DNA of 64,000 bases from Pseudomonas paraglycinae. GTDB lineage: Bacteria; Pseudomonadota; Gammaproteobacteria; Pseudomonadales; Pseudomonadaceae. Below are positions 1 to 7,720 of this stretch, one piece after another. Under the pieces are notes generated by a model, which saw only the letters and a program-made list of their open reading frames with translations, did no database searches and was not told where the DNA came from. Numbering within the stretch: the stretch's first letter is position 1; every line of letters starts with the position of its first letter. The stretch is taken from positions 1 to 64,000 of the forward strand of contig NZ_BQHR01000023.1 of the NCBI RefSeq assembly GCF_021601625.1, given 5' to 3'. A program made the position numbers and the translations under genes.

Positions 1-1
1 G

Positions 2-502
2 GCGGGTGGGTTGAATCAGTACCGGTATGTGCCGAATCCGACGGGGTGGGTGGATCCGTTGGGATTGAGCTGCAACTGCCCCGGAGCCATTGCTGCTGAT
101 GGACCTTATAGTGAAATTGTTCCTGGTGGAGGCTTAGAAGCCCATGAGTCGCGCGGTGGACATGCTATTGCGAGACATGTAGATAGATCGGAGGCTCAAC
201 TCAGGGCTAGGCTAGCGGCCGAGCCGAACATACCTATTGCGTCAACATTTCTAAATAGATCAGAAGCTGAAGCTGCACTCTCGAATGTTATTAGAAACAA
301 CAAGGTGGCAATTGATAATTTTGTGCAGGGTAATGCAAGCAAACTTGTAATTAATGAACAGGTTTCTGCTCCTGCAGGGGTGGGTGTAGTGAGGCAGAGC
401 GGAAGGTTGGAACCTTTGTCTAGCATAAGATTGGTGTTGCGACGAGATGCAACTTCACCGCTTGGATACTTTATTTTGACGGGGTTTGTAAATGACAATT
501 GA
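2..502 (+). CDS. Rhs protein, 3' end, with RNase A-like C-terminal toxin domain (partial)
   Basis: The reading frame is open from base 2 and enters from upstream, so this is the last 166 codons of a larger gene. It begins with the Rhs-core ending LNQYRYVPNPTGWVDPLGL, the boundary after which polymorphic toxin tips start. The remaining 140 residues match the bacterial RNase A-like CdiA-CT toxin family: GGGLEAHESRGGHAIARHV near the start, an ASTF segment in the middle, and a LRRD...GYFILTGF end. In the family a His and Arg near the start and a Thr-x-Tyr pair near the end are catalytic. Here the His and the Thr are present, but the last position reads T-G-F, so the Tyr appears to be Phe. The toxin part is visibly AT-richer than the core. 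Its stop overlaps the start of the immunity gene. Delivery is probably by a type VI or related contact system encoded elsewhere (inference). Confidence 0.85.
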   Translation, partial: AGGLNQYRYVPNPTGWVDPLGLSCNCPGAIAADGPYSEIVPGGGLEAHESRGGHAIARHVDRSEAQLRARLAAEPNIPIASTFLNRSEAEAALSNVIRNNKVAIDNFVQGNASKLVINEQVSAPAGVGVVRQSGRLEPLSSIRLVLRRDATSPLGYFILTGFVNDN

Positions 503-806
503 AGATTTTCCTAGCCTTTTTCAGTTTCTCGGGGCCTATTTTCATGAGGACTGGATGTGTGAGTTTGACTCGGCAGATGATGTTGTTAAATCTTTCATAG
601 CGGACTCGGAATCTCGCGTACTTGAGAAGGTGGTAAAGGAAATCGATTCTCTTTTGGCGATGAAAATTTCAGAAAATGAAACTCGAGATTTTTTGCTGAA
701 AAAAAATGGTTGTTGTTATTGCTATTGGAATGAGTGGCAAGACGGAAATTCGTGGTTGAAGCACATTTCTGTACTTTTTAGTGAGGCTTCGCATAGTAAT
801 ATTTAA
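492..806 (+). CDS. CdiI-type immunity protein for the adjacent Rhs toxin
   Basis: This 104-residue acidic protein starts MTIEDFPSLFQFLGAYFHEDW. That is the typical opening of the CDI immunity family (CdiI_2), whose members protect the producing cell by binding the cognate contact-dependent toxin in the cytoplasm. Its ATG lies inside the end of the toxin frame (11-bp overlap), so the pair is translationally coupled, as expected for toxin and immunity. It is AT-rich like the toxin domain and unlike the flanking chromosome, consistent with the two being exchanged as one cassette. Cognate pairing is inferred from position and family. Confidence 0.8.
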   Translation: MTIEDFPSLFQFLGAYFHEDWMCEFDSADDVVKSFIADSESRVLEKVVKEIDSLLAMKISENETRDFLLKKNGCCYCYWNEWQDGNSWLKHISVLFSEASHSNI

Positions 807-877
807 GTGTTTCTGGGGTTTTTAGTGTTATTTGATATTCGTTGGGTAAGAAAGTGGTTTTGAGAGGAGTTGGTATT

Positions 878-1330
878 GTGGTTGAGCAGAGTCGTAAAGT
901 TGGTTTTTTATCTAGGATTTTGTTTTTTTGTAAAGGTATAGGGTTTTTTGTGATGCAAGGGGCGAAGCTTCAGTTTCAGGAAGTTGAAGAGTCTGCTAAT
1001 AATAAAAAAGAATTAAACCTGGGGGCTGCTGCTAAATCTAAAAAATTCCGAGGAGTTCATAGTTCTCGATTTTTGAGCCACAAAGCACAGATGAATGCAT
1101 ATAACGAGGCTGTGACGAGAGAATCCAGAAAAATGCCCCGCTTCACGGGAGAGGATAGTATGGGAAATCTGGTAGTGAGAATGGAAACTGAAAATATTGG
1201 TGAAGGATATGAGCCAAATCCTGCAGATCCATCTGATCCACGCTACATTTCTGAAATGAACGGCTTTGAAATGAGATTTGATTTCGAGACGCTAAAGCCT
1301 TGGGCTCTTTATCCGATAGAGAAAGCATAA
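878..1330 (+). CDS. Unknown protein; possible displaced toxin-like cassette gene
   Basis: I do not recognise this gene. A TTG-initiated frame is open from 842, but I prefer the GTG at 878 because AGGAG at 865-869 is spaced 8 bases from it; this gives 150 residues. The N-terminus has a hydrophobic stretch (GFLSRILFFCKGIGFFVMQ), followed by a Lys-rich region (residues about 40-60) and a polar C-terminus containing PNPADPSDPRYISEMNGFEM. Base composition is AT-rich like the Rhs toxin upstream. Its stop overlaps the next start (TAATG), the tight coupling usual for toxin-immunity or antitoxin pairs. It sits directly behind an Rhs tip and its immunity gene, where orphan toxin cassettes are often stored; that role is inference only. 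Confidence 0.5.
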   Translation: MVEQSRKVGFLSRILFFCKGIGFFVMQGAKLQFQEVEESANNKKELNLGAAAKSKKFRGVHSSRFLSHKAQMNAYNEAVTRESRKMPRFTGEDSMGNLVVRMETENIGEGYEPNPADPSDPRYISEMNGFEMRFDFETLKPWALYPIEKA

Positions 1331-1746
1331 TGTTGATGCATCCTTATCTTGATATTCCTTATCGTCCAAGGTTGTCTCACTTTCTCGGTGGGTTTGATAC
1401 ATATGATCGCGAGGAGAGCTTGGGTGAGACGCTGTCTGCATACGATCCGGAGGATCCATCAGACAGAAGTATTTTAATATCCAGGTACGTAATCAAGCGG
1501 TTTTCGAAACTGAGCCATCGGCATAAGTTCGTTTTGTTTGCTGTCTTGGGAGAGGCGCTTGAAGAAAGTGGTGATGTCTTTCAAGAGGTGCTGGAGCATG
1601 ATCCATACTCTCACTCCTTGCTACCAGACGGCTGGGATGAGATGAATGATCCAAGGGCATTTTTCGAAGGTATGTACTTTCAGTTGTCCGAAGCATGGAT
1701 GGACGAGCTTTACAAAGCCAGTCAAGAAGACTTATCAACTTGGTAG
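1330..1746 (+). CDS. Unknown acidic protein; possible immunity partner of the preceding gene
   Basis: This 138-residue protein starts at the ATG overlapping the previous stop (TAATG at 1328-1332). An upstream in-frame start at 1300 exists but lies inside the previous gene. The sequence is acidic (EESLGETLSAYDPEDPSD, then a Trp- and Glu-rich end) with helical-looking segments and no signal peptide or membrane segment. Its size, acidity and coupling resemble immunity proteins of polymorphic toxin loci, but I see no specific family motif. It is the last gene of the AT-rich island; the chromosome returns to GC-rich sequence just downstream. Confidence 0.5.
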   Translation: MLMHPYLDIPYRPRLSHFLGGFDTYDREESLGETLSAYDPEDPSDRSILISRYVIKRFSKLSHRHKFVLFAVLGEALEESGDVFQEVLEHDPYSHSLLPDGWDEMNDPRAFFEGMYFQLSEAWMDELYKASQEDLSTW

Positions 1747-1747
1747 G

Positions 1748-1775
1748 CGCGACTTGGTGGTCGCTGCGATTTTGT
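1748..1775 (+). terminator. Weak hairpin after the toxin island
   Basis: GCGAC and GTCGC form a short stem around a 6-base loop just after the last island gene, followed by a T-containing stretch (GATTTTG). It may terminate the island transcript before the convergent EAL-GGDEF gene. The stem is short, so confidence is low. Confidence 0.3.
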
Positions 1776-1834
1776 AAGTTTTGGGGGCATTCATAGGGTG
1801 AAGATGCTGGTTGCACGAATTCGGTTATGTCGAA

Positions 1835-3625
1835 TCACCGATGTCCGAGTGTAAGTGCTTCTGTAGATGGCTGAGCGAAAAGGCTATCAATCAAATGCAC
1901 GCTATACCCCGGAACATTCTTCGCATGATGCTTCGCCTGCGAAGCCATTTCCGCCAACTGACTCGCATCCAACTGCGCACACGCTTCGGGATGCAAATGC
2001 ACCACGCCAATGGACAATGACAGCAACGGAAACTCCTGACGAATGCCCTGGCGGTTCGGCGCAACAAAACACCCAGCCTCCAGATGTTCCGGGCGGTAGA
2101 AACGCCGGCATTGGCTCTGGAAATCATCAAGCAATTGGTTCAGCCGTTTGCGCCAATCCTCCGGGCCGAGCACCAACAAGAAATCATCCCCCCCAATATG
2201 CCCGACGAAATCGCGGGACGGGTCGACGCGTTCGTTGAGGCATTGCGCCAGACACAGCAGCACCTCATCCCCGCGCCCATACCCATAGATATCGTTAAAG
2301 GGTTTGAAGCTGTCGATGTCGACATAACAAATGACCGACTCGCGCCCCTGTTGCAGCAGGCGGGTGAGGCATTGCTGAATCGGCACATTCCCCGGCAGCA
2401 AGGTCAGCGGATTGGCATAGCGGGCCTGCTGGATCTTCAGTTCGGTGATCAGTTTGAGTACGTCAATCACCCGGCCCAGGCCCAGGTAGCTGCCGTTGAG
2501 GGTGATGATGAAATCTTCTTCGATGCGTTGTCGGGCGCGGCTGGTGATCAGGCGGCTGACCTGTTGCAGCGACTGGCTCATTTCCACGGCGAGAAAGTCG
2601 TCGTTCATCAGGCGGCTGATCGGTTTGCGGGCGAACAGGTCGGTGGCGAACGGTTTGAGCAGCGCATCGGACAGCGAGTGACGATGAACGATGCCGCATG
2701 GCTGACCCTGTTCGTCGAGCACCGCCAGTGAGTTCAGGTTGGCCTGACGGCGGAAGGCTTCCAGTACGGTAGCGGTCGGTGTGTCGCGATTCACGGCCGG
2801 TTGATCGTTGAGCAGGGCGCTGAGGTCGCTGCCTTCATCGTTCAATGTGACGGCGCTGCTGTCGTGCTTGGGCATCAAGGCGCGGGCATCGCGCGGCGGG
2901 TGTTCCTGAGGGCGGCCGAGCAGGTATCCCTGCACCAGATCCACACCCATCTCGGTCAGCACCGCCAGTTCTTCCGGCAATTCGATGCCTTCGGCAATCA
3001 CCTGCGCCCTTGAGGCCTTGGCGATTTGCAGGATCGATCCGACAAACTCGCGCTTCAACGCGTCCTGATGAATGCCGTCGATAAAGTGCCGGTCGATCTT
3101 CACGTAATCCGGCCGCAGCTCCGACCACAGGCGCAGGCTCGAATAACCAGCCCCAAGATCATCGAGGGCAATCGAAAAACCCATCGCCCGATAGTGATGC
3201 AGCGCAGTTTGCAGCAACTGAAAGTCATCGATCGGCGTTTGTTCGGTGAGTTCGATCACCACCTGACTCGGCGGGATACCAAAATCCTGCAGCAGCTGCA
3301 GCGTGCGCCCCGGCTGGTGCGCGGCTTCAAGCAGGGATTCCGGGGAGACATTGAGAAACAGCTTGCCCGGCAACTGCTGTTCGTTGAAACGGCGACAGGC
3401 GCTTTGGCGGCAGGCGATTTCCAGTTCGCTCAAGCGTCCGGCCTGGCGGGCCACGGCGAACAGGGCGATGGGGGAGTGCAGCGGGCTGTTGGACGGGCCG
3501 CGGGTCAGGGCTTCGTAGCCGAGAATGCGCCGTTCAGAGAGGCAAATGATCGGCTGGAACAGGCTGTGTAATCCGCTTTGAGTCAGGATCGAGCTCAAGG
3601 CACTCAGCTGTTCGGTCGTGGTCAT
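1835..3625 (-). CDS. EAL-CBS-GGDEF cyclic-di-GMP signalling protein
   Basis: A 596-residue cytoplasmic protein in the order EAL (about 15-255), a CBS-pair-like segment (about 270-395) and GGDEF (about 405-575). The EAL part keeps the phosphodiesterase signature residues EALTRG (from residue 38), NVSPESL, ELTE, DDLGAGYSSLRL, KIDR, AEGIE and QGYL, so c-di-GMP hydrolysis is plausible. The cyclase motif reads GGDDF (about residue 477) rather than GGDEF or GGEEF. The spot where an RxxD inhibitory site would lie, five residues before GGDDF, reads PSRD, so product inhibition by the usual site is not expected. No membrane segments are seen. The CBS pair suggests control by a bound nucleotide (inference). 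It is convergent with the toxin island and upstream genes are on the same strand but separated by a terminator. Confidence 0.88.
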   Translation of the reverse strand: MTTTEQLSALSSILTQSGLHSLFQPIICLSERRILGYEALTRGPSNSPLHSPIALFAVARQAGRLSELEIACRQSACRRFNEQQLPGKLFLNVSPESLLEAAHQPGRTLQLLQDFGIPPSQVVIELTEQTPIDDFQLLQTALHHYRAMGFSIALDDLGAGYSSLRLWSELRPDYVKIDRHFIDGIHQDALKREFVGSILQIAKASRAQVIAEGIELPEELAVLTEMGVDLVQGYLLGRPQEHPPRDARALMPKHDSSAVTLNDEGSDLSALLNDQPAVNRDTPTATVLEAFRRQANLNSLAVLDEQGQPCGIVHRHSLSDALLKPFATDLFARKPISRLMNDDFLAVEMSQSLQQVSRLITSRARQRIEEDFIITLNGSYLGLGRVIDVLKLITELKIQQARYANPLTLLPGNVPIQQCLTRLLQQGRESVICYVDIDSFKPFNDIYGYGRGDEVLLCLAQCLNERVDPSRDFVGHIGGDDFLLVLGPEDWRKRLNQLLDDFQSQCRRFYRPEHLEAGCFVAPNRQGIRQEFPLLSLSIGVVHLHPEACAQLDASQLAEMASQAKHHAKNVPGYSVHLIDSLFAQPSTEALTLGHR

Positions 3626-3642
3626 GGCAATCTCTGGCGATA

Positions 3643-3693
3643 AAAAAAGGACTGGGAGCGTTCTCGATGAAGAGAACAGCTCCCAGTCCTTTA
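3643..3693 (-). terminator. Rho-independent terminator of prc
   Basis: A long nested stem (AAAGGACTGGGAGC...GCTCCCAGTCCTTT with an inner GTTCTC/GAGAAC stem) is followed on the minus strand by a T run. It lies just after the prc stop and before the EAL-GGDEF gene. Confidence 0.8.
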
Positions 3694-3758
3694 TTGCACG
3701 ACAGAATGATGACTGTTTGATGACGATCCGGGGATCGCCAGCATTAAATTGCCATCAC

Positions 3759-5876
3759 CTACTTCTTTGCCACCTGATTGCTCAGCTTCAGGTAATCCAG
3801 CAGCACGCGCCCGGTCTCGCTCAGGTAGGCGTCGTCTTCCGGTTTGACCTTGTCCGGCTCGGCGGCTGCCAGGGCGTCGTCGTCTTCTTTTTTCAGCTCT
3901 TTGAGCGGTTCTTCGCCTTTGGCCTTGCGACGGATGTTTTCCATCGCCAGTTGCTTGGCGTCGATGTCGGCGTGCTGGGCACGGCGTTCGGCTTCATTGA
4001 GGCTGACGGTTTTCTCTTCCAGCAGCTTCTGCGCCAGGGCCAGCTTGTCGCGGATGAACACGAACTCCGCGTCCTTGGCGGAACGGGTGTCATGCTCGGA
4101 TTTCAGCTGGGCCAGGTACGGCTTGAATGGATCGCTTGCCGGTTTGATCGCCGCGCGGATGGTGTCCCACGGCATGGCTTCCGGCAGGGCGCTTTCGCCG
4201 ATTTCCTTGGTGTCAATGATCGACGGGTAATCGATGTCCGGCAGTACGCCCTGATGCTGGGTGCTCTGACCGGAAACCCGGTAGAACTTGGCCAGAGTCA
4301 GTTTCAGTTCGCCATGGTTCAGCGGCTGAATGGTTTGCACGGTGCCTTTGCCGAAGGTCTGGCCACCGATGATCAGCGCACGGTGGTAGTCCTGCATGGC
4401 GCCGGCGAAGATCTCCGAAGCCGAGGCGGACAGGCGGTTGACCAGCAGCGCCATCGGGCCTTTGTAGAACGCGCCCGGGTTTTCATCTTCAAGTACATCG
4501 ACCCGGCCATCGGCGTTACGCACGAGCACGGTAGGGCCCTTGTCGATGAACAGGCTGGTCAGCTCGGTGGCTTCCTGCAGGGAACCGCCGCCGTTGTTGC
4601 GCAGGTCGATGACCACGCCGTCGACTTTCTCTTTCTGCAGTTCGGTCAGCAGCTTCTTGACGTCGCGAGTGGTGCTCTTGTAGTCCGGATCGCCGGCACG
4701 AAAGGCCTTGAAGTCGAGGTAGAAGGCCGGAATCTCGATCACGCCGAGCTTGTAGTCTCGGCCGTCCTGTTTCAGGTTCAGCACGGACTTCTTCACGGCC
4801 TGGTCTTCGAGCTTCACCGCTTCACGGGTGATCGGCACGATCTTGCTGGTCTGGTCGTTCGGCGCATTGCTCGCCGGGATGACTTCCAGACGCACCACGG
4901 TGCCCTTCGGGCCACGGATCAGCTTGACCACTTCATCCAGACGCCAGCCGACCACGTCGACCATCTCTTTGTTGCCCTGGGCAACGCCGATGATCTTGTC
5001 GGCCGGAGCAACCTGCTTGGTCTTGTCGGCCGGGCCTGCCGGCACCAGACGCACGACTTTCACCTGGTCGTTGTCGCTCTGCAACACGGCGCCGATACCC
5101 TCGAGGGACAGGCTCATGTTGATGTCGAAGTTCTCCGCGTTATCCGGCGACAGATAGTTGGTGTGCGGATCGTAAGACATGGCGAAGGTGTTGATGTACG
5201 CCTGGAAGATGTCTTCGGCGCGGGTCTGGTCCAGACGCGCCAGTTGATTCTTGTAGCGCTTGGTCAGGGTTTCCTGGATCTGCTTCGGCTCTTTGCCGGC
5301 GATCTTCTGCCGCAGCACCTCGTCCTTGACGCGTTTGCGCCACAGGTCATCGAGTTCGGCGGTGGACTTGAGCCACGGAGCGTCCTTGCGATCGATCAGC
5401 AAGGTTTCCTTGGTGGTGAAGTCCATCTTGTCGACGCCTTTGTTCAGCTCGGCAAGGGCGAAGTCCAGACGCGCTTTCACGCGGTCCAGGTAGCGCTTGT
5501 AGATGGTGAACCCGGCGTTGAGGTCGCCGCTCTTGAGGAAGTCGTCGAACTGGGTCTTCCACTTGTCGAATTCGGCGATGTCGCTAGCCATGAAGTAGCT
5601 GCGCGACGGGTCGAGCAGCTTGATGTAGCTGTCGTAGATGATCACCGAGCGCGCATCGTCGAGCGGCGGCTTGCTGTAGTGGTGACGCTTGAGCAACTCG
5701 ACGACGTTCAGACTGGCAATCACTTCGTCGCGATCAGGCTGCAACTTGTCCCAGCTGTTGGCTGCGAATGTGGTGCCCGACACCGGCAACAGACCGATAC
5801 CGATGAAAAGAGCGAGGGCGGTGCTGGGGAGCAGATGCTTCATGCTGATTCGACGCGGGGACAATTGATAACGCAT
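3759..5876 (-). CDS. prc: Tail-specific (C-terminal processing) periplasmic protease Prc
   Basis: Periplasmic S41 serine protease that degrades or trims proteins with nonpolar C-termini, including cell-wall enzymes and lipoproteins. The 705 residues carry a signal peptide (MKHLLPSTALALFIGIGLLPV, ending about ANS), an N-terminal helical domain, a PDZ domain (about 245-330), and the peptidase domain with VIDLRNNGGG. The catalytic Ser is in SASASEIFAGA (about residue 485) and the Lys in FGKGTVQ (about 510), the same 25-residue spacing as in the E. coli enzyme. An internal ATG at 5843 starts directly at the signal peptide; neither start has a strong ribosome site, so the first 11 residues are uncertain. 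It is divergent from the quinone oxidoreductase gene. Confidence 0.95.
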   Translation of the reverse strand: MRYQLSPRRISMKHLLPSTALALFIGIGLLPVSGTTFAANSWDKLQPDRDEVIASLNVVELLKRHHYSKPPLDDARSVIIYDSYIKLLDPSRSYFMASDIAEFDKWKTQFDDFLKSGDLNAGFTIYKRYLDRVKARLDFALAELNKGVDKMDFTTKETLLIDRKDAPWLKSTAELDDLWRKRVKDEVLRQKIAGKEPKQIQETLTKRYKNQLARLDQTRAEDIFQAYINTFAMSYDPHTNYLSPDNAENFDINMSLSLEGIGAVLQSDNDQVKVVRLVPAGPADKTKQVAPADKIIGVAQGNKEMVDVVGWRLDEVVKLIRGPKGTVVRLEVIPASNAPNDQTSKIVPITREAVKLEDQAVKKSVLNLKQDGRDYKLGVIEIPAFYLDFKAFRAGDPDYKSTTRDVKKLLTELQKEKVDGVVIDLRNNGGGSLQEATELTSLFIDKGPTVLVRNADGRVDVLEDENPGAFYKGPMALLVNRLSASASEIFAGAMQDYHRALIIGGQTFGKGTVQTIQPLNHGELKLTLAKFYRVSGQSTQHQGVLPDIDYPSIIDTKEIGESALPEAMPWDTIRAAIKPASDPFKPYLAQLKSEHDTRSAKDAEFVFIRDKLALAQKLLEEKTVSLNEAERRAQHADIDAKQLAMENIRRKAKGEEPLKELKKEDDDALAAAEPDKVKPEDDAYLSETGRVLLDYLKLSNQVAKK

Positions 5877-5970
5877 ATTAGGCCGTCTTTGAAGTCGCCG
5901 GTACCTCTACGCTCTGTACGATAACTGCTGTTCAGCGTTCGTTCAGACCCCAGGGCCGGTCGCATAATGC

Positions 5971-5999
5971 AAAAAGCCCGGCGCTACAGCTTCGGGCTC
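5971..5999 (-). terminator. Terminator-like hairpin between prc and the quinone oxidoreductase gene
   Basis: AGCCCG and CGGGCT (12-base loop) are followed on the minus strand by TTTTTG. It sits just upstream of the plus-strand GTG start and would stop antisense transcription leaving that gene. It could also lie in a 5' leader; its role is uncertain. Confidence 0.4.
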
Positions 6000-6024
6000 A
6001 GTCCAGACTCACTATGGAGGCACT

Positions 6025-6987
6025 GTGAAGGCATTGCAAGGCGTTGAAGGTCAAGTGGCATGGGTTGATGAACCAAGTCCTACATGTGATGTAGGACAAG
6101 TTCGCATCCGGGTGGCGGCAGCGGGCCTCAATCGCGCGGATTTATTACAGAAAGCCGGACTTTATCCGCCCCCTCCGGGTGCCAGCCAGGTGCTGGGTCT
6201 TGAGTGTTCCGGGGTGATCAGCGAGGTCGGCGCAGGCTCGTCCTGGCAGGTCGGTGACCGGGTTTGCGCCTTGCTGGCCGGGGGCGGGATGGCGCAAGAG
6301 GTGGTCGTCGACGGAAGGCATGTGCTGCCGGTTCCGGAAGGTGTATCGCTGATCGAGGCCGCTGCGTTGCCCGAGGTGTACGCGACCGTCTGGCTGAATG
6401 TGTTTCAACTCGCTGCGCTCAAACCGGGTGAGAAAGTTCTTCTGCACGCCGGAGCCAGTGGTATCGGTTCAGCCGCCATTCAACTGTGCAAAGGTTTCGG
6501 CAATCCCTGCTGGGTCAGCGTCGGCTCGGCCGAGCGGCTGGCCTACTGTGAATCGCTGGGGGCCCAGGGCGGGGTGGTTCGCACCGACGATCTGGAAAGC
6601 CTGCGGGATTTCGGGCCGTTCGATGTGATTCTGGATCCGGTGGGCGGCAATTATTCGGCTTTGAACCTCAAGTTGATGGCTCAGGACGGCCGCTGGGTGC
6701 TGATCGGCCTGATGGGCGGCCGCGAAGCGAAGCTGGATCTGGCCCAGGTGCTGGCCAAACGCGTGCAACTGCTGGGCTCGACCCTGCGCAGCCGTGACGA
6801 TCAGTTCAAGGCCGATCTGTTCAGCGATCTGAGTCAGCACGTGTGGCCGCTGTTTTCCGAAGGGCGCCTGAAGCCACAACTGGCCAAGGCATTCCCGATC
6901 AAGGATGCCGAGGCAGCGTTCGCCGAGCTGGCAAGCAACACGGTGGCGGGGAAGCTGGTGCTGGTGATCGACGAAAGCCTGAGCTGA
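6025..6987 (+). CDS. NAD(P)H-dependent quinone oxidoreductase, zinc-free MDR family (PIG3/QOR type)
   Basis: A 320-residue cytoplasmic medium-chain reductase that reduces quinones with NAD(P)H. The N-terminal catalytic domain shows AGLNRADLLQKAGLYPPPPG and LGLECSGVI, typical of the PIG3-like quinone reductases. It lacks the cysteine ligands of zinc alcohol dehydrogenases. The Rossmann domain has LLHAGASGIGSAAIQL (about 137-152). The start is GTG at 6025 with GGAGG at 6016-6020, a short 4-base spacing. It ends in a REP-like hairpin shared with the convergent HAD gene. Confidence 0.88.
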   Translation: MKALQGVEGQVAWVDEPSPTCDVGQVRIRVAAAGLNRADLLQKAGLYPPPPGASQVLGLECSGVISEVGAGSSWQVGDRVCALLAGGGMAQEVVVDGRHVLPVPEGVSLIEAAALPEVYATVWLNVFQLAALKPGEKVLLHAGASGIGSAAIQLCKGFGNPCWVSVGSAERLAYCESLGAQGGVVRTDDLESLRDFGPFDVILDPVGGNYSALNLKLMAQDGRWVLIGLMGGREAKLDLAQVLAKRVQLLGSTLRSRDDQFKADLFSDLSQHVWPLFSEGRLKPQLAKAFPIKDAEAAFAELASNTVAGKLVLVIDESLS

Positions 6988-6996
6988 TCGTCGATG

Positions 6997-7024
6997 CTTG
7001 TGGGAGCAGGCTTGCTCCCACAAG
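6997..7024. repeat. REP-type palindrome between convergent genes
   Basis: CTTGTGGGAGC and GCTCCCACAAG form a perfect 11-bp stem around AGGCTT. The GTGGGAGC core is the same as in the elements at 11195, 26173 and 29754. Placed between convergent genes, it may act as a bidirectional transcript end. Confidence 0.7.
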
Positions 7025-7032
7025 ACAACCGC

Positions 7033-7686
7033 TTACTTCCAGAGGTGGATCGGCCAGCCGGACTTCTCGGCCTCTGCAAGCAGCACCGGATCCGGATTGA
7101 CCACATGCGGGTAATCCACTTTCAGCAGCAGCGGCAGATCATTGCGTGAGTCGGAATAGAAACTCGCGCCCTCAAGGTTTTCCTCTTCGGCATCCAGCCA
7201 TTCCAGCAAGCGGGTGATTTTGCCTTCGCGGTAGGTCAGGGTGCCCACGGTGTGGCCGCTGTAAACGCCATGCGCCACTTCCAGTTCGATCCCCAGCACC
7301 TCGTCGATGCCCAGTCGATCGGCAATCGGTTTGACCAGGTGCGTGCCCGAGGCCGAGATCACCAGAATCCGGTCGCCGGCCTTGCGGTGGGCAGCAATGG
7401 TTTTGGTCGCATCGCTGAAGATGATCGGCTCGATGAAGTCTTCCACCCACGGTCCGACCAGATGCTCGACTTCTTCCGGGGTGCGCCCGATCAGCGGCTC
7501 GAGGCTGAAGTCCATGTAGTCTTCCATGCGCAACTTGCCATGGCTGTAGGCATCCATCAGCTCGTTGTTCCGGCGCATGAACGACTCGGGATCGACCCAG
7601 CCCAGGCGCCCCATCTGCTCGCTCCAGAGGGTGGCGCAGTCGCCGTGGATCAGGGTTTCGTCCAGATCAAAAATTGCCAGGGCCAT
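7033..7686 (-). CDS. HAD-IB family phosphatase (SerB-like)
   Basis: A 217-residue soluble phosphatase with all HAD motifs: DLDETLIHGD (nucleophile Asp 7), ISASGTHL (motif II Ser), a Lys in the third motif (KAGD or EGK region) and YSDSRNDLPLL (motif IV acidic pair). The closest well-known relatives are phosphoserine-phosphatase-like HAD-IB enzymes, but it is too generic to name a substrate. It starts 34 bases after the ABC ATPase stop on the same strand, so it is probably the last gene of the uptake operon. It may then remove phosphate from the imported compound or its breakdown product (inference). Confidence 0.82.
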   Translation of the reverse strand: MALAIFDLDETLIHGDCATLWSEQMGRLGWVDPESFMRRNNELMDAYSHGKLRMEDYMDFSLEPLIGRTPEEVEHLVGPWVEDFIEPIIFSDATKTIAAHRKAGDRILVISASGTHLVKPIADRLGIDEVLGIELEVAHGVYSGHTVGTLTYREGKITRLLEWLDAEEENLEGASFYSDSRNDLPLLLKVDYPHVVNPDPVLLAEAEKSGWPIHLWK

Positions 7687-7720
7687 CAGTTCAGTTCCCT
7701 CTTGGGTGTCAGCAAAGTCA

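Noticed and set aside
3618-5924. Very long open frame (768 codons) on the plus strand opposite prc
   Set aside because: It mirrors prc almost exactly, arises from the GC-rich third codon positions of prc, and has no domain or ribosome site. prc on the minus strand has full family motifs.
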